Shown one piece after another: positions 36,650 to 45,430 of a stretch of 64,000 nt of DNA (positions are counted from its first letter, which is position 1; each line of letters opens with the position of its first letter). This stretch comes from Helicobacter rodentium ATCC 700285 (GTDB taxonomy: Bacteria; Campylobacterota; Campylobacteria; Campylobacterales; Helicobacteraceae). The notes under the pieces were generated by a model. That model was given only the letters and a program-made list of their open reading frames with translations. It was not told the origin of the DNA and searched no databases. The translations under genes were made by a program, and so were the position numbers. The stretch is from contig NZ_JHWC01000003.1 in assembly GCF_000687535.1 (NCBI RefSeq), positions 1-64,000 of the forward strand, given 5' to 3'.

Positions 36650-38079
36650 TATTTAACCACGCGATAAACTTCGCGCATATCGGTGATTCCATTGGCTACT
36701 AATTGCTGCGCTTTTTGCTCTAGGGTAAAGTTTGGTGTTTGTTTTTCTAGCTTTTCTAGTAGTTGTGTTTTGTTAATGCGGTGATAAATGAAATCCTCTA
36801 ATTCCGCGCAAGTAAGCACAATCTCGGCAATGGCGATTCTGCCAAGATAGCCTGTGTGGTTGCAGGATTCACAACCTTGTGTCTTGTGTTTGGGGTTTTG
36901 CTGGCAAACGCAGAGTTTGCGTAAGAGACGTTGCGCGATGATTCCGCTTAGGGATTGCGCAATGAAATGTGGCTCTAACCCCATATCGTGCAAGCGCACA
37001 ATCGTATCTAGCGCGTCATTAGTATGCAATGTGGCAAAAACCAAATGTCCCGTAAAAGCCGCTTGGATTGCGATTTGCAAACTTTCTTTATCTCGCACTT
37101 CTCCTAGAATAATCACATCGGGGTCTTGGCGCAGAACATTGCGTAGTATATTTGCAAAGCTCACTTCGGCATTCATTGCGACTTGACTAATGTGTGGCAA
37201 ACGATACTCTACGGGGTCTTCAAGGGTAATGATTTTTAAATTGCGCTCTTTTAAAATGTTTAGGATTCCATACATTGTCGTGCTTTTGCCACTGCCGGTT
37301 GGTCCGGTAATAAACACAAGCCCATAAGGCAAATTGAAAAGTGATTGTATTTGTGTTAATTCTGTGTCGCCAAACCCTAGCGATTCTAGGGGCAAAAGCG
37401 TTTTGTGTTTATCTAAAATTCTAAGAACGATAGATTCTCCCTCAAGGAGCGGTAGGGTAGAAACCCGAAAGTCAAAAGTGCGCAAAGTATCCTCTAAATG
37501 GAATAATTCTAACTCAAAACGCCCATCTTGTGGCAGTTTGGATTCTGTAAGATTCAAATGGGATAACAGCTTAATACTAGCACTCAAAGGAGCAAAAAGC
37601 CATTTATCCAATAAAAATCTTTCCACAAGCACACCATCAATGCGGAATCTTATGCGCATATAGTCAAAATCGTATTCAAAATGCACATCACTAGCATTTT
37701 TGGATATTGCAATTTGCAAAACGAATCGTACGAGACTTTGAATACTAGAATCTTTTTCTTTGGATTCTTGATTGATTTCTTGTTGGATTTTTTTGAGTAG
37801 GTTTTTCAAGTATTCTTCTTGTTCTAACCACACAAGTGCTTTTTCAAAATCTGCCAAATGAATCTCTCCAAACTCTAAAGCGCAATGGCTAAATAAACTT
37901 TGAAGTGTTTCTTTGTGTGGATTGGTCAAGGGTTCTAACAAAGCAATGTTTAGTGTCTCTGGAGAGGATTCTTGCACAAGAATCGCACCAAAATAGCGCA
38001 TTTGCTCCACTTTTAAGCGCAAAGCACATTCTTTATTGATTTCTTGAAAACTGAAACATTTATGCGGACTTTGGCTCAA
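36649..38079 (-). CDS. ctsE: GspE/PilB-type assembly ATPase, DNA-uptake system
   Basis: The 476-residue ATPase has the Walker A GPTGSGKSTTMYGIL, Asp box LKIITLEDPVEYRLPHISQV, Walker B VIILGEVRDKESLQIAIQAA and His box HLVFATLHTNDALD. A C-terminal zinc-binding set (LCVCQQNP then GCESC) is typical of secretion ATPases. It powers pseudopilus assembly with the neighbouring GspF. It overlaps both neighbours by a few bases, forming a compact three-gene operon. Confidence 0.9.
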   Translation of the reverse strand: MSQSPHKCFSFQEINKECALRLKVEQMRYFGAILVQESSPETLNIALLEPLTNPHKETLQSLFSHCALEFGEIHLADFEKALVWLEQEEYLKNLLKKIQQEINQESKEKDSSIQSLVRFVLQIAISKNASDVHFEYDFDYMRIRFRIDGVLVERFLLDKWLFAPLSASIKLLSHLNLTESKLPQDGRFELELFHLEDTLRTFDFRVSTLPLLEGESIVLRILDKHKTLLPLESLGFGDTELTQIQSLFNLPYGLVFITGPTGSGKSTTMYGILNILKERNLKIITLEDPVEYRLPHISQVAMNAEVSFANILRNVLRQDPDVIILGEVRDKESLQIAIQAAFTGHLVFATLHTNDALDTIVRLHDMGLEPHFIAQSLSGIIAQRLLRKLCVCQQNPKHKTQGCESCNHTGYLGRIAIAEIVLTCAELEDFIYHRINKTQLLEKLEKQTPNFTLEQKAQQLVANGITDMREVYRVVK

Positions 38080-38795
38080 ATTTTTTGTCCTTGTTGCATA
38101 AGCCTTAAGAGGTTGGTTAGGTTTTCATCGTAGTTTTGTCGCAAAAAGTTTTGCAAAATCAAAATAGCTTCTTGTGGCTTACCTTCCAAATACACGCTTT
38201 TTACAAAAATTTCCCAACTTTCTAAATTTTTAGGATTCTCTGAATTTGCGCGTAAAGCGAGGTTTTTAGCGCGTGTATAGTTTTGATTTTCCATTTCCAT
38301 TCTAGCTTGAGCAATGGGGTTTAGATTGTTTGATTCTAGCAAAGAGTCGGGTGTGGAATTTTTGGGGACGCTTGTTAGTTGAAATTTTGATTTATTTTGG
38401 GGTTTTGCATAAAGGGATTCTTTGTTGGCAGAATCCGAAGCAAGGTTTAATGTTCTTGTGGCTATTTGAGTGGAGGCAAGTGTGGAATCCCCTAATTGTT
38501 TTGGACTGAAAGGTTCTAGGCTTAAATATTTGGTAGCAATCCAGCCTTTTTCTGTTTGCAAAAAGCCATTGTGTGTATTAAAATATGTGCAGATTTTAAA
38601 ATTTTGTTGTAATTGGCTGATGATTTTTGCCTCTAAATTTGGTGCATTGCGGACATTTAATCGGTTGGGTTGCACAAAAAAGCAGGGTTGATTGTGTTGG
38701 GTTGTGGCAGTTTGGGTTGTTGTAAATTTTTCAAAATTTCCAATTAATAGGAGAGCAATTCCGCCTAATGCGCATAAAATAGAAGTTTTTAACAC
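38076..38795 (-). CDS. Membrane-anchored SH3-like/TPR-like protein of the DNA-uptake cluster
   Basis: An N-terminal hydrophobic helix (TSILCALGGIALLLIGNF) is followed by a bacterial SH3 domain (NRLNVRNAPNLEAKIISQL to TEKGWIATKYLSL), a low-complexity linker, and about 70 residues of TPR-like helices (AQARMEMENQNYTRAKNLAL). It probably links the envelope to the assembly machine. The ATG at 38822 has a weak ribosome site. A GTG at 38795 has a very strong AAAGGAGG just before it, at short spacing, and I prefer it; the choice is open. First gene of the operon. Confidence 0.65.
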   Translation of the reverse strand: MLKTSILCALGGIALLLIGNFEKFTTTQTATTQHNQPCFFVQPNRLNVRNAPNLEAKIISQLQQNFKICTYFNTHNGFLQTEKGWIATKYLSLEPFSPKQLGDSTLASTQIATRTLNLASDSANKESLYAKPQNKSKFQLTSVPKNSTPDSLLESNNLNPIAQARMEMENQNYTRAKNLALRANSENPKNLESWEIFVKSVYLEGKPQEAILILQNFLRQNYDENLTNLLRLMQQGQKI

Positions 38796-38926
38796 CCTAC
38801 CTCCTTTATTTGCGTGATTCATTTCTTGATTTGTGCAAACGCTTGACTTTTGTTTGAATATGCAGTAATTTTTAGATAATTAAACTTAAGAATGTTTAAA
38901 AATATATAGTTTTCTAAAAAGGGTTT

Positions 38927-39172
38927 GTGGTGGATTCGGGTAGAAAAGCCTTTACTTTGCTAGAATTTTTAGTTTTTGTTTTAGTTTTAGGTGTTTTGAT
39001 GTCGGCAATATTGGGAAGTTTTGCGGTGATTGGGATAGAGGATTTTAAAGCGATGCAAGAAGTGGATATTTATAATGTTCCTATTTGTAACAAAATTGCG
39101 CCCCATTGTGTTTTTGGCTTTTCCATATCGGAATCTTTGCGCTTTTATGAAATCAACGCAACAATCCCTTAA
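38927..39172 (+). CDS. Short pseudopilin-like protein
   Basis: The 81-residue protein has a type IV prepilin N-terminus, RKAFTLLEFLVFVLVLGVL, with the conserved glutamate at position +5 of the mature form and a hydrophobic helix, but a tiny globular part with two cysteines (PICNKIAPHC). It starts with tandem GTG codons at 38927 after AAAAAGGGTTT. It is divergent from the gspE/F operon and 9 bases upstream of the next pseudopilin. It may correspond to a minor tip pseudopilin. Confidence 0.75.
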   Translation: MVDSGRKAFTLLEFLVFVLVLGVLMSAILGSFAVIGIEDFKAMQEVDIYNVPICNKIAPHCVFGFSISESLRFYEINATIP

Positions 39173-39181
39173 GGCTAAAAT

Positions 39182-40024
39182 ATGCGGAGTGGTTTTACCC
39201 TCATTGAAGTTCTGTTTGCATTAATTTTGCTTGGTATTTTAGGTGTTTTGGGTGGTTCAACACTGCTTAAAATTTATCAAAATTGTCGTTGGCAAAATCA
39301 AAATTTCACCCAAGAAATTCAAGCGCAAAATGCCTTGTTGCAAATTAAACGCCTATTAGAAAATTCTTATTTGGAAAGCCTTATGTTGAGCAGTGGCGAG
39401 GAGATTGGGGCGAATAGGGTAAGCTTAAGAGGCAAAAGCTTGATGTTTTATGAAAAGGCGCAAGAGTATGTGAGAGTGGGAGAGTATTCTTTGCCTTGTT
39501 TGAATGCTATTTTTGAGCCTAAAAGCATTCAATTTAGCAGTGTTTTGGCATTAGAGCTTTTGGGTTTGGATTCAAGCGCGAATAGAATCCTCAATCAGAA
39601 ATGTTTAGTTTATAAAAAGCCAAATATGCCTCAACGCGCACTTTTTGTTGCCCATAATTTTTCTGCTCCTAAAGATTTTTATTCGCTCAAGTTTCAAGGA
39701 AAGGTTTTAGAGATAAACGCAAACAAAATGCTTTTAGAGATTCCGACCTTTTTCAGAGATTCTACACCACTAAATTCTTTGCAAATTTCTCCTAAGATTT
39801 ATTTTTTGGATTCTGTTTCTTATTTGCATTTTGGCGATTCTATTGCGTTGGAATCTAAAGCTAAATTGCAAAATATTCCACAAAATAGGCAAACAATTAT
39901 TGATGAAATAACAGAAGTTAATATTTCTAAAACACCTTTGGGGTTCGCGCTTGAAATATGCGTCAATGATACAAATGCAAATCCATATTGTGCAAATACT
40001 CTTATTGTTGAGGTTGAAAAATGA
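39182..40024 (+). CDS. Pseudopilin-like protein (GspJ/CtsT type)
   Basis: The 280-residue protein starts with a classical prepilin signal, MRSGFTLIEVLFALILLGIL, where cleavage after Gly is followed by Phe and the +5 glutamate. The globular domain is larger than in major pilins and ends EICVNDTNANPYCANTLIVE with two cysteines. Such large minor pseudopilins cap the fibre. It overlaps the next gene by 4 bases. Confidence 0.78.
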   Translation: MRSGFTLIEVLFALILLGILGVLGGSTLLKIYQNCRWQNQNFTQEIQAQNALLQIKRLLENSYLESLMLSSGEEIGANRVSLRGKSLMFYEKAQEYVRVGEYSLPCLNAIFEPKSIQFSSVLALELLGLDSSANRILNQKCLVYKKPNMPQRALFVAHNFSAPKDFYSLKFQGKVLEINANKMLLEIPTFFRDSTPLNSLQISPKIYFLDSVSYLHFGDSIALESKAKLQNIPQNRQTIIDEITEVNISKTPLGFALEICVNDTNANPYCANTLIVEVEK

Positions 40025-40440
40025 ATCATTTAAAGCACTCTAGGGGAATTGTTTTGTTGCCTCTAGTTTTATTGGTTTTTTTAGGGACGATTGTGTTGAT
40101 TTTGGGGCTAAGGAGCGAGTCTTTTAGACAAGATTTGAAAGTGATTCCTCAACATATTTTATGGTTAGATTTACATTTGTTAAGTTTTAGAGAGCAGTTA
40201 AAGGTTGAGTTGGAATCCAAAAATTTATCTGCGGGTAATTTTGCCACATTTTCTGCGGTTATTGCAGAGGATTATCATTATAAGGCGGTGATTAAAAAGT
40301 TAGAGAAAAATTTGGAACAAAATGGTGCAGTGGAAGCCTTTTATTTTGTAGATATTTTTGGGGTTTATCGCGATAAACAGAGGGAGTTTTTGCAAGAATT
40401 TTCTACAAGACGTGCATTTATTTTGCGATTGGAGCTTTAA
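40021..40440 (+). CDS. Small single-helix protein of the pseudopilin operon
   Basis: The 139-residue protein has a short basic N-terminus, a membrane helix (RGIVLLPLVLLVFLGTIVLI) and a mainly helical periplasmic part. It lacks the FTLIE prepilin motif but, by its position as third gene overlapping the pseudopilin by 4 bases, resembles GspK/PilX-like accessory subunits, which also start with a G-I-V/A-L-L helix. Function inferred from context. Confidence 0.6.
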   Translation: MNHLKHSRGIVLLPLVLLVFLGTIVLILGLRSESFRQDLKVIPQHILWLDLHLLSFREQLKVELESKNLSAGNFATFSAVIAEDYHYKAVIKKLEKNLEQNGAVEAFYFVDIFGVYRDKQREFLQEFSTRRAFILRLEL

Positions 40441-40549
40441 TTTTGATAGGATTCCATACAAATTTATCGGGCAAGTTTGTTTATTGCATAATTTTAGGCA
40501 CTTTTTATGGTAATATTTAAAAGCAAAACTTAGGCTTTATGGAGGATAA

Positions 40550-41515
40550 ATGCCTTTTTTGGTTGGTTATTTTTTATTAGCAATCGTGATTTCATTTATT
40601 TGTTCTGTATTGGAGGCAGCCTTGCTTTCTGTTACGCCCTCTTTTATGGAAAGTTATGCGAAAACACACTCTAGAAGTGGTAAGGTTTTGAAGTATTTAA
40701 AGGCGAATATTGATAATGCGATTGGAGCGATTTTGGTGGTGAATACCTTTGCAAACACGGTGGGTGCAGCAGGAGTGGGCGCACAGGCGGTGGAGATTTT
40801 TGGCGAATCTTGGCAAGGGGCTGTGGCATTGATAATGACTTTATGCATCTTGTATCTTTCTGAAATTCTGCCCAAAACGATTGGTGCAACTTATTGGAAA
40901 ATGATTGTTTCTCCAATGGCGTATTGTATTTTAGTGTTGTATTGTATTACCTTTCCTTTTGTCTATGTCTCTCGCATTATTACGCGCTTGTTTAAAAGGG
41001 ATAATGCAAGTCAAATGAGCCGTGATGAGGTGTTAGCCATTATGAATCTCGGAGAAAAAAGCGGTTCTATTAATGAGTTAGAGGGGGACATTTTAGAGCA
41101 TTTGATTTTGCAAAAAGACCTTAAAACAAGAGACATAATGACTTTAAAGGAAAAAATATTCGCTTTAAGCGAAGCAACAAGTATTGAGGAATCCCTCAAG
41201 ATTCCTGATGTTCATAAATGCTCTAGGATTCCTTTATATGCGGAAGATTCAGGTGAAATTGCCTCTATTGTGTTTAAAAAGAGCATTTTGCAGGCTAGTC
41301 TTGAAAAAAGAGGAAAAGAGGCATTAAAAAGCATTGCAAAACATATCACAAAAGTGGAATCTGAAATGGGGCTACTTGATTTGTTAGAAAAGTTTATTGC
41401 GCAAAAAGAGCATTTGTTTTTGGTTGTAGATAGTGAGCAAAATGCTATTGGTGTCGTGGCATTAGAAGATGTAATGAGTGCTACGCTTGGCGTGGGCAAT
41501 TTGCAACATTATTAA
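40550..41515 (+). CDS. CNNM/CBS-domain membrane protein, first of a tandem pair
   Basis: The 321-residue protein has an N-terminal CNNM (DUF21) domain of about four membrane segments (VVNTFANTVGAAGVGAQA, then LYLSEILPKTIGATYWK) and two CBS repeats (KTRDIMTLKEKIFALSE to the end at NLQHY). The family is linked to magnesium and cobalt efflux or homeostasis. The C-terminal CorC_HlyC domain is missing. The start has GGAGGATAA upstream. The next gene, 12 bases later, is a paralogue, and the two may form a heterodimer. Confidence 0.85.
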   Translation: MPFLVGYFLLAIVISFICSVLEAALLSVTPSFMESYAKTHSRSGKVLKYLKANIDNAIGAILVVNTFANTVGAAGVGAQAVEIFGESWQGAVALIMTLCILYLSEILPKTIGATYWKMIVSPMAYCILVLYCITFPFVYVSRIITRLFKRDNASQMSRDEVLAIMNLGEKSGSINELEGDILEHLILQKDLKTRDIMTLKEKIFALSEATSIEESLKIPDVHKCSRIPLYAEDSGEIASIVFKKSILQASLEKRGKEALKSIAKHITKVESEMGLLDLLEKFIAQKEHLFLVVDSEQNAIGVVALEDVMSATLGVGNLQHY

Positions 41516-41527
41516 GGGGGTATTCGT

Positions 41528-42592
41528 ATGACTTTATTGGTTATTTATTGTCTTGTTGCGATTGTTTTTACCTTTTGTTGTTCTATTATGGAATCCGTTT
41601 TTTTGTCCATTACGCCCTCTTTTGTTGCGAGTTTTGAAAAGAAAAATCCAAAAATTGGAGGCTATCTTAAAAACCTTAAAAACAATGTTGATGATGCAGA
41701 GGGAGCAATTTTGGTGTTGAATACCTTTGCAACCACCGCCGCTGCAACAGGTGTTGGGATTCAAGTCGCAAGTCTTTATGGATTAGATTATCAAGCTTTA
41801 GGTGCTGCAATCCTTACCATTGTGTTGATTTATTTCTCTGAAATTCTGCCTAAAACGATTGGGGCGACTTATTGGAAGACTTTAGCCCCTTATGTTACAT
41901 TAAGCATTCATTATCTTTTGAAAATTGTTTCCCCCTTTGTTGTTGTTGCAAAACTCATTACGCATTTTGTTAAAACAAGCTCTAGTGCCTCTATTGATCG
42001 TGATGAGATTCTAGCAGCCAGTCAAATAGGGCAGAAAAGCGGTTCTATTTCAGTGCGCGAGGAACATATTATAGAAAATCTTTTGAAGCTGAAAAATTAT
42101 CAAGCCATTGATATTCTTACACCTCGTAGTGTTGTTGTTTCCTTGTGTTATAGCGACACGATTCAAAAGGCGTTAGAGAAAAAGGATATCTATAACTATT
42201 CAAGGATTCCTGTTTATGGGGAGAGTGTGGATTCTGTGATTGGAATCGTCTATACGCAGGATATTTTAGAGGCAGGATTGCAAGAGGATTCATCAGAGAG
42301 CCAACAGCGCACCATTGGAGATTTTGTGCGTCCTGTTTATATTGTGCCTTTTAATCTCTCTGTGCTTAAGTTGCTGAATCTTTTTATCGCCCAAAAAGAA
42401 CAACTCTTTGTCGTGCAGGATAGATATGGGCAATTTTATGGAGTTGTAACGCGTGAAGATGCGATTGAAACACTGCTTGGTAAAGAAATTTTAGATGAAT
42501 TTGATAAGGTGGCGGATATGCAGAAAGTTGCGGTAGAAAACATTAAAAAATACCGACAAAAATATTCCGACAAGATTAAGGACATTCATTAA
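41528..42592 (+). CDS. CNNM/CBS-domain membrane protein, second of a tandem pair
   Basis: The 354-residue paralogue of the preceding gene shares VFLSITPSFVASFEKKNPK, VLNTFATTAAATGVGIQVAS and YFSEILPKTIGATYWKTL. The CBS pair includes IDILTPRSVVVSLCYSD and YNYSRIPVYGES. It has a longer C-terminal tail (ENIKKYRQKYSDKIKDIH). Likely role is divalent-cation homeostasis. Both genes probably arise from a local duplication. Confidence 0.85.
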   Translation: MTLLVIYCLVAIVFTFCCSIMESVFLSITPSFVASFEKKNPKIGGYLKNLKNNVDDAEGAILVLNTFATTAAATGVGIQVASLYGLDYQALGAAILTIVLIYFSEILPKTIGATYWKTLAPYVTLSIHYLLKIVSPFVVVAKLITHFVKTSSSASIDRDEILAASQIGQKSGSISVREEHIIENLLKLKNYQAIDILTPRSVVVSLCYSDTIQKALEKKDIYNYSRIPVYGESVDSVIGIVYTQDILEAGLQEDSSESQQRTIGDFVRPVYIVPFNLSVLKLLNLFIAQKEQLFVVQDRYGQFYGVVTREDAIETLLGKEILDEFDKVADMQKVAVENIKKYRQKYSDKIKDIH

Positions 42593-42682
42593 TCTTTGAA
42601 ACATTTGTTTCTATGCGAAAAAGACAAAGAAAAGAAAGAATCTGCTTTCCACAATGCAGAGATTCAAAGAATACTCTGCTTT

Positions 42683-44437
42683 TTAAGCGGGGGTGATGGG
42701 TGTATAGTCTGCTGCGTAAAGGTGCTGCGTCATCGCAAGCAAGTCTTTGCTCACTTTGTTTGCGGTATCAATATCGTTTAAGATAGAGGAAGCATTGTTT
42801 GCGCTGATTTTGTTTTCTAAAATCAGCTTTTCTACTTTGCTAATTGCATTGTCGTCCTCTTGGTCTAGGAGCGCAGAACCTTTGCGGATACTTGCTAGAA
42901 TCAGTTGAATATTCTCATCAGAGCTTTTTTCAAGATTCTCAATGCTGCGCAAAACTTCCGCTAAGTCAATGCGTATTTCATTATAAATCTCTGCTAGGGA
43001 TTCGTTGTTTGTTTGTGCCGCTTCTTTAAGGTTGCGGTGAAGCATTTTAAGCTGGTGGATAGATTCTACCGCCCTGCGCGCAGCGTTTTTGATATGCGCA
43101 ATCTTGTTCATTTGCTCTTTGTCGTGGATATAAGTTTGTGCAGTGGTGGCAAAGTCAAACATTTTATCAAAGAGATTCTTAATGCTAATCTTATAGAGAT
43201 TATCCAAATCAATGTCTTTTTTGTAAAGCTTTTTGTGTGCAATAATTTCACGGAAAGGTGTGTTGGAGTGAATCTCTTTGCGCGTAAATCCAAGCGAATA
43301 AGTCAAAACCAAGAAGCAGTTGTCATAAAGATGTTCCATTTCATTATGCAAGGCTTCAATCGCTGTGTCGGGGTAGGACACAATGGAATCGTTAATATAC
43401 ATAGGCTCGTATTCTTTTGATTTTTTATCCACGATGAATTTTTCAAGAAAATAAACCATTTTGCCAATAAAAGGCATCATTAATACGATTCCTACGATAT
43501 TAAAGAGTGTGTGGAATGCGGTGAGCTGCAAAATATAATCGTCATTTGCGATTCCAACCACGCTACAAAATTCACGCACGACAAAAATCATTTGTTGCAA
43601 AAATACAACTGCAACAAGCGCGGTGATGCTATTAAAGAGTAAATGCGCCGCCGCAAGTCTCTTGCCCGCGATATTTGTGCCAATAGAGCCGATGATTGCC
43701 ATTACCGTGCTACCGATGTTTGAACCAATGGCAAATCCCAAAGCGTTTTCATAGCTCATTTGTCCTGCGGCTAGAATCGTGATAGCCACAAGCAAACTCG
43801 CATTAGAACTTTGCATAATCACGGTGAGAACAATCCCGATAAAGACAAATAAAAAGACACCTTTCATTCCGCTAATTTGCCCATATTGTGCAATATCCAC
43901 GATGTCTTTTAGCTCATTAAAACCGCTTTTTACAAGAGAGATTCCAAGAAAAAAGAATCCGATTCCGCACAAAATAGAACCAAACGCCTTTGCGTTTTTG
44001 GAGTTTTGGAGATTTAATATCACACCAAAAACAAGCAGAGGCATTGTAACAGAGGAAATATCAAACTTCACACCCGCAATGGCAATCACCCACGCAACGA
44101 TGGTTGTTCCAAGGTTTGCCCCAAAAATAATCCCAATTCCTTGCCCAAGCGTGATAAAGCCAGCGGCTAGAAAGGAGATTGCAAGGACAGAGACAAGCCC
44201 ACTGCTTTGCATAATCATTGTAGAGATTGCACCAAAGATTAAGCTTTTGGTTGCGGTATTTGCCCATTTTTTTAGCACTCTTTCAATGAAAGTGCTAAAG
44301 TTTCCAAAGCCATTTTTAAGGCACATAATTCCATACAAAAAGATTGCGATTCCAGAACCTGCTTCCAAAAACGAGCTTGATTCGTAAAATAGGAATCCCA
44401 AAACACCAAAAACAAGCAATAAAATGATACTGCGCAT
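42683..44437 (-). CDS. Na/Pi cotransporter family protein with PhoU-like tail
   Basis: The 584-residue protein carries the two inverted QSS repeats of sodium-phosphate cotransporters, MQSSGLVSVLAISFLAAG (about residue 76) and MQSSNASLLVAITILAAG (about 210), each followed by a GxNIG/GANLGTT helix (IIFGANLGTTIVAWVIAIAG, IGSNIGSTVMAIIGS). The C-terminal 230 residues are helical and PhoU-like. It probably imports phosphate with sodium. The start has AAGGGAGTCCA upstream. The gene converges with the CNNM pair. Confidence 0.88.
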   Translation of the reverse strand: MRSIILLLVFGVLGFLFYESSSFLEAGSGIAIFLYGIMCLKNGFGNFSTFIERVLKKWANTATKSLIFGAISTMIMQSSGLVSVLAISFLAAGFITLGQGIGIIFGANLGTTIVAWVIAIAGVKFDISSVTMPLLVFGVILNLQNSKNAKAFGSILCGIGFFFLGISLVKSGFNELKDIVDIAQYGQISGMKGVFLFVFIGIVLTVIMQSSNASLLVAITILAAGQMSYENALGFAIGSNIGSTVMAIIGSIGTNIAGKRLAAAHLLFNSITALVAVVFLQQMIFVVREFCSVVGIANDDYILQLTAFHTLFNIVGIVLMMPFIGKMVYFLEKFIVDKKSKEYEPMYINDSIVSYPDTAIEALHNEMEHLYDNCFLVLTYSLGFTRKEIHSNTPFREIIAHKKLYKKDIDLDNLYKISIKNLFDKMFDFATTAQTYIHDKEQMNKIAHIKNAARRAVESIHQLKMLHRNLKEAAQTNNESLAEIYNEIRIDLAEVLRSIENLEKSSDENIQLILASIRKGSALLDQEDDNAISKVEKLILENKISANNASSILNDIDTANKVSKDLLAMTQHLYAADYTPITPA

Positions 44438-44571
44438 TGGACTCCCTTAAAATTGTCAATGATAGATTGTGAAAGCGTAATTTTATAACGATTCTTAAAT
44501 GAGAAGCTTAAAAATAAATAATGATTTGGAATTTTTACAAATATTTTGCCATAAGCTATACATTTTGCAAC

Positions 44572-44817
44572 TTAGTTCTCTTTGGTTTTTAAATGTTCTT
44601 CTTTAATCTTTGTTTCAATTTTGAGTAATTCCTCATAATGCTGTTTGCTTGAGGCTAACATTTCATCAAATTTGAATCCTAACATTACAATACGATAGAG
44701 GTTAGGCTTATGCTTTTTCCAATTATAGAGTGTCTTGGTGTCAATCTGTAAGATTCCTGCAATATCGCGTTGTGAGAGTTTGGAGCGGAAAAAATAGTGA
44801 TTTTCTTGTTTTGGCAT
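44572..44817 (-). CDS. Small helix-turn-helix DNA-binding protein
   Basis: The 81-residue protein contains SKLSQRDIAGILQIDTKTLY followed by NWKKHKPNLYRIV, a recognisable helix-turn-helix (residues 13-35), then a charged helical tail. It is probably a local regulator. It is divergent from the TM2-lipoprotein genes across a 178-base gap with two near-perfect inverted repeats. Its own ribosome site (AAGGAATC before ATG 44817) lies in one of these stems, so its translation may be controlled by RNA structure or its own binding. Confidence 0.75.
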   Translation of the reverse strand: MPKQENHYFFRSKLSQRDIAGILQIDTKTLYNWKKHKPNLYRIVMLGFKFDEMLASSKQHYEELLKIETKIKEEHLKTKEN

Positions 44818-44821
44818 AAGA

Positions 44822-44849
44822 TTCCTTAAAAGGTTGATTTTTTAAGGAA
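44822..44849 (-). promoter_or_regulatory. Inverted repeat covering the ribosome site of the HTH gene
   Basis: TTCCTTAAAA (44822-44831) and TTTTAAGGAA (44840-44849) are perfect 10-base arms with an 8-base loop. On the minus strand the second arm carries the AAGGAA ribosome site four to nine bases before the ATG at 44817, so the hairpin would hide it. Confidence 0.55.
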
Positions 44850-44879
44850 ATGTATAAAGTTTTTTTATAATTTCTAACA

Positions 44880-44925
44880 AAGGAATAATTACTTATTTAT
44901 ATTATTATTAAGGCAATTATTCCTT
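44880..44925. promoter_or_regulatory. Inverted repeat between HTH gene and TM2 gene, candidate operator
   Basis: AAGGAATAATT (44880-44890) and AATTATTCCTT (44915-44925) are perfect 11-base arms separated by 24 bases. They share the AAGGAAT word with the stem at 44822-44849. A possible -10 (TAAAAT, 44947-44952) for the TM2 gene lies just downstream, so protein bound here would sit near its -35 region. Confidence 0.5.
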
Positions 44926-44995
44926 GTATTATTTTTTGAAATATTGTAAAATGTAACCTAGCTTTTTAGCTTTCAAATATAAGGAGATTCTTAAA

Positions 44996-45421
44996 ATGGA
45001 GCAAAATGTTGTGAATAGTTTAATGTTGCAATGGACAGATAAAATTCCTAATTATTCTGTTTATCAGGTGCAAGAGGAATTGAAATCGTTAGATTCTACA
45101 AAAGCAGGAGGACTTTATGGGCTTTCCTTAAAATCTAAGGTTGTTGGGTTGGTTTTGGGATTATTTTTGGGTGCTGTTGGTGCGGATAGATTCTATAAGG
45201 GCGATAAAAAGCTTGGAATCTACAAGCTGGTTTTATTCTTGGTTTATTGTGTTGGACTTATTATAGCCGATATTATTGGATCAGGTATCCTTGTTGGAAT
45301 TGCGATTTTATCTTTTGTTGTTCTCATCGTATGGGTGTTTGTGGATTTGTTTTTGGTATGGAAAGAAATCCCAAAAGATAATCTAAGAATCATTCAACAA
45401 GCCATCGCAAATGCTCACTAA
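44996..45421 (+). CDS. TM2-domain membrane protein
   Basis: The 141-residue protein has a hydrophilic N-terminal 55 residues and a TM2 domain: KSKVVGLVLGLFLGAVGADR with FYKGDKKLGIYKLVLFL, then a second helix pair ending VWVFVDLFLVWKEIP. The G-A-D-R-F-Y loop between two helices is diagnostic. Function of bacterial TM2 proteins is largely unknown. It has an AAGGAGATTCTTAAA ribosome site and is followed 9 bases later by a lipoprotein gene. Confidence 0.85.
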   Translation: MEQNVVNSLMLQWTDKIPNYSVYQVQEELKSLDSTKAGGLYGLSLKSKVVGLVLGLFLGAVGADRFYKGDKKLGIYKLVLFLVYCVGLIIADIIGSGILVGIAILSFVVLIVWVFVDLFLVWKEIPKDNLRIIQQAIANAH

Positions 45422-45430
45422 GGACTGAAT

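Noticed and set aside
38822-38822. ATG at 38822 as start of the SH3/TPR protein
   Set aside because: Weak ribosome site, while a strong AAAGGAGG stands just before GTG 38795. Not excluded, because that spacing is short.
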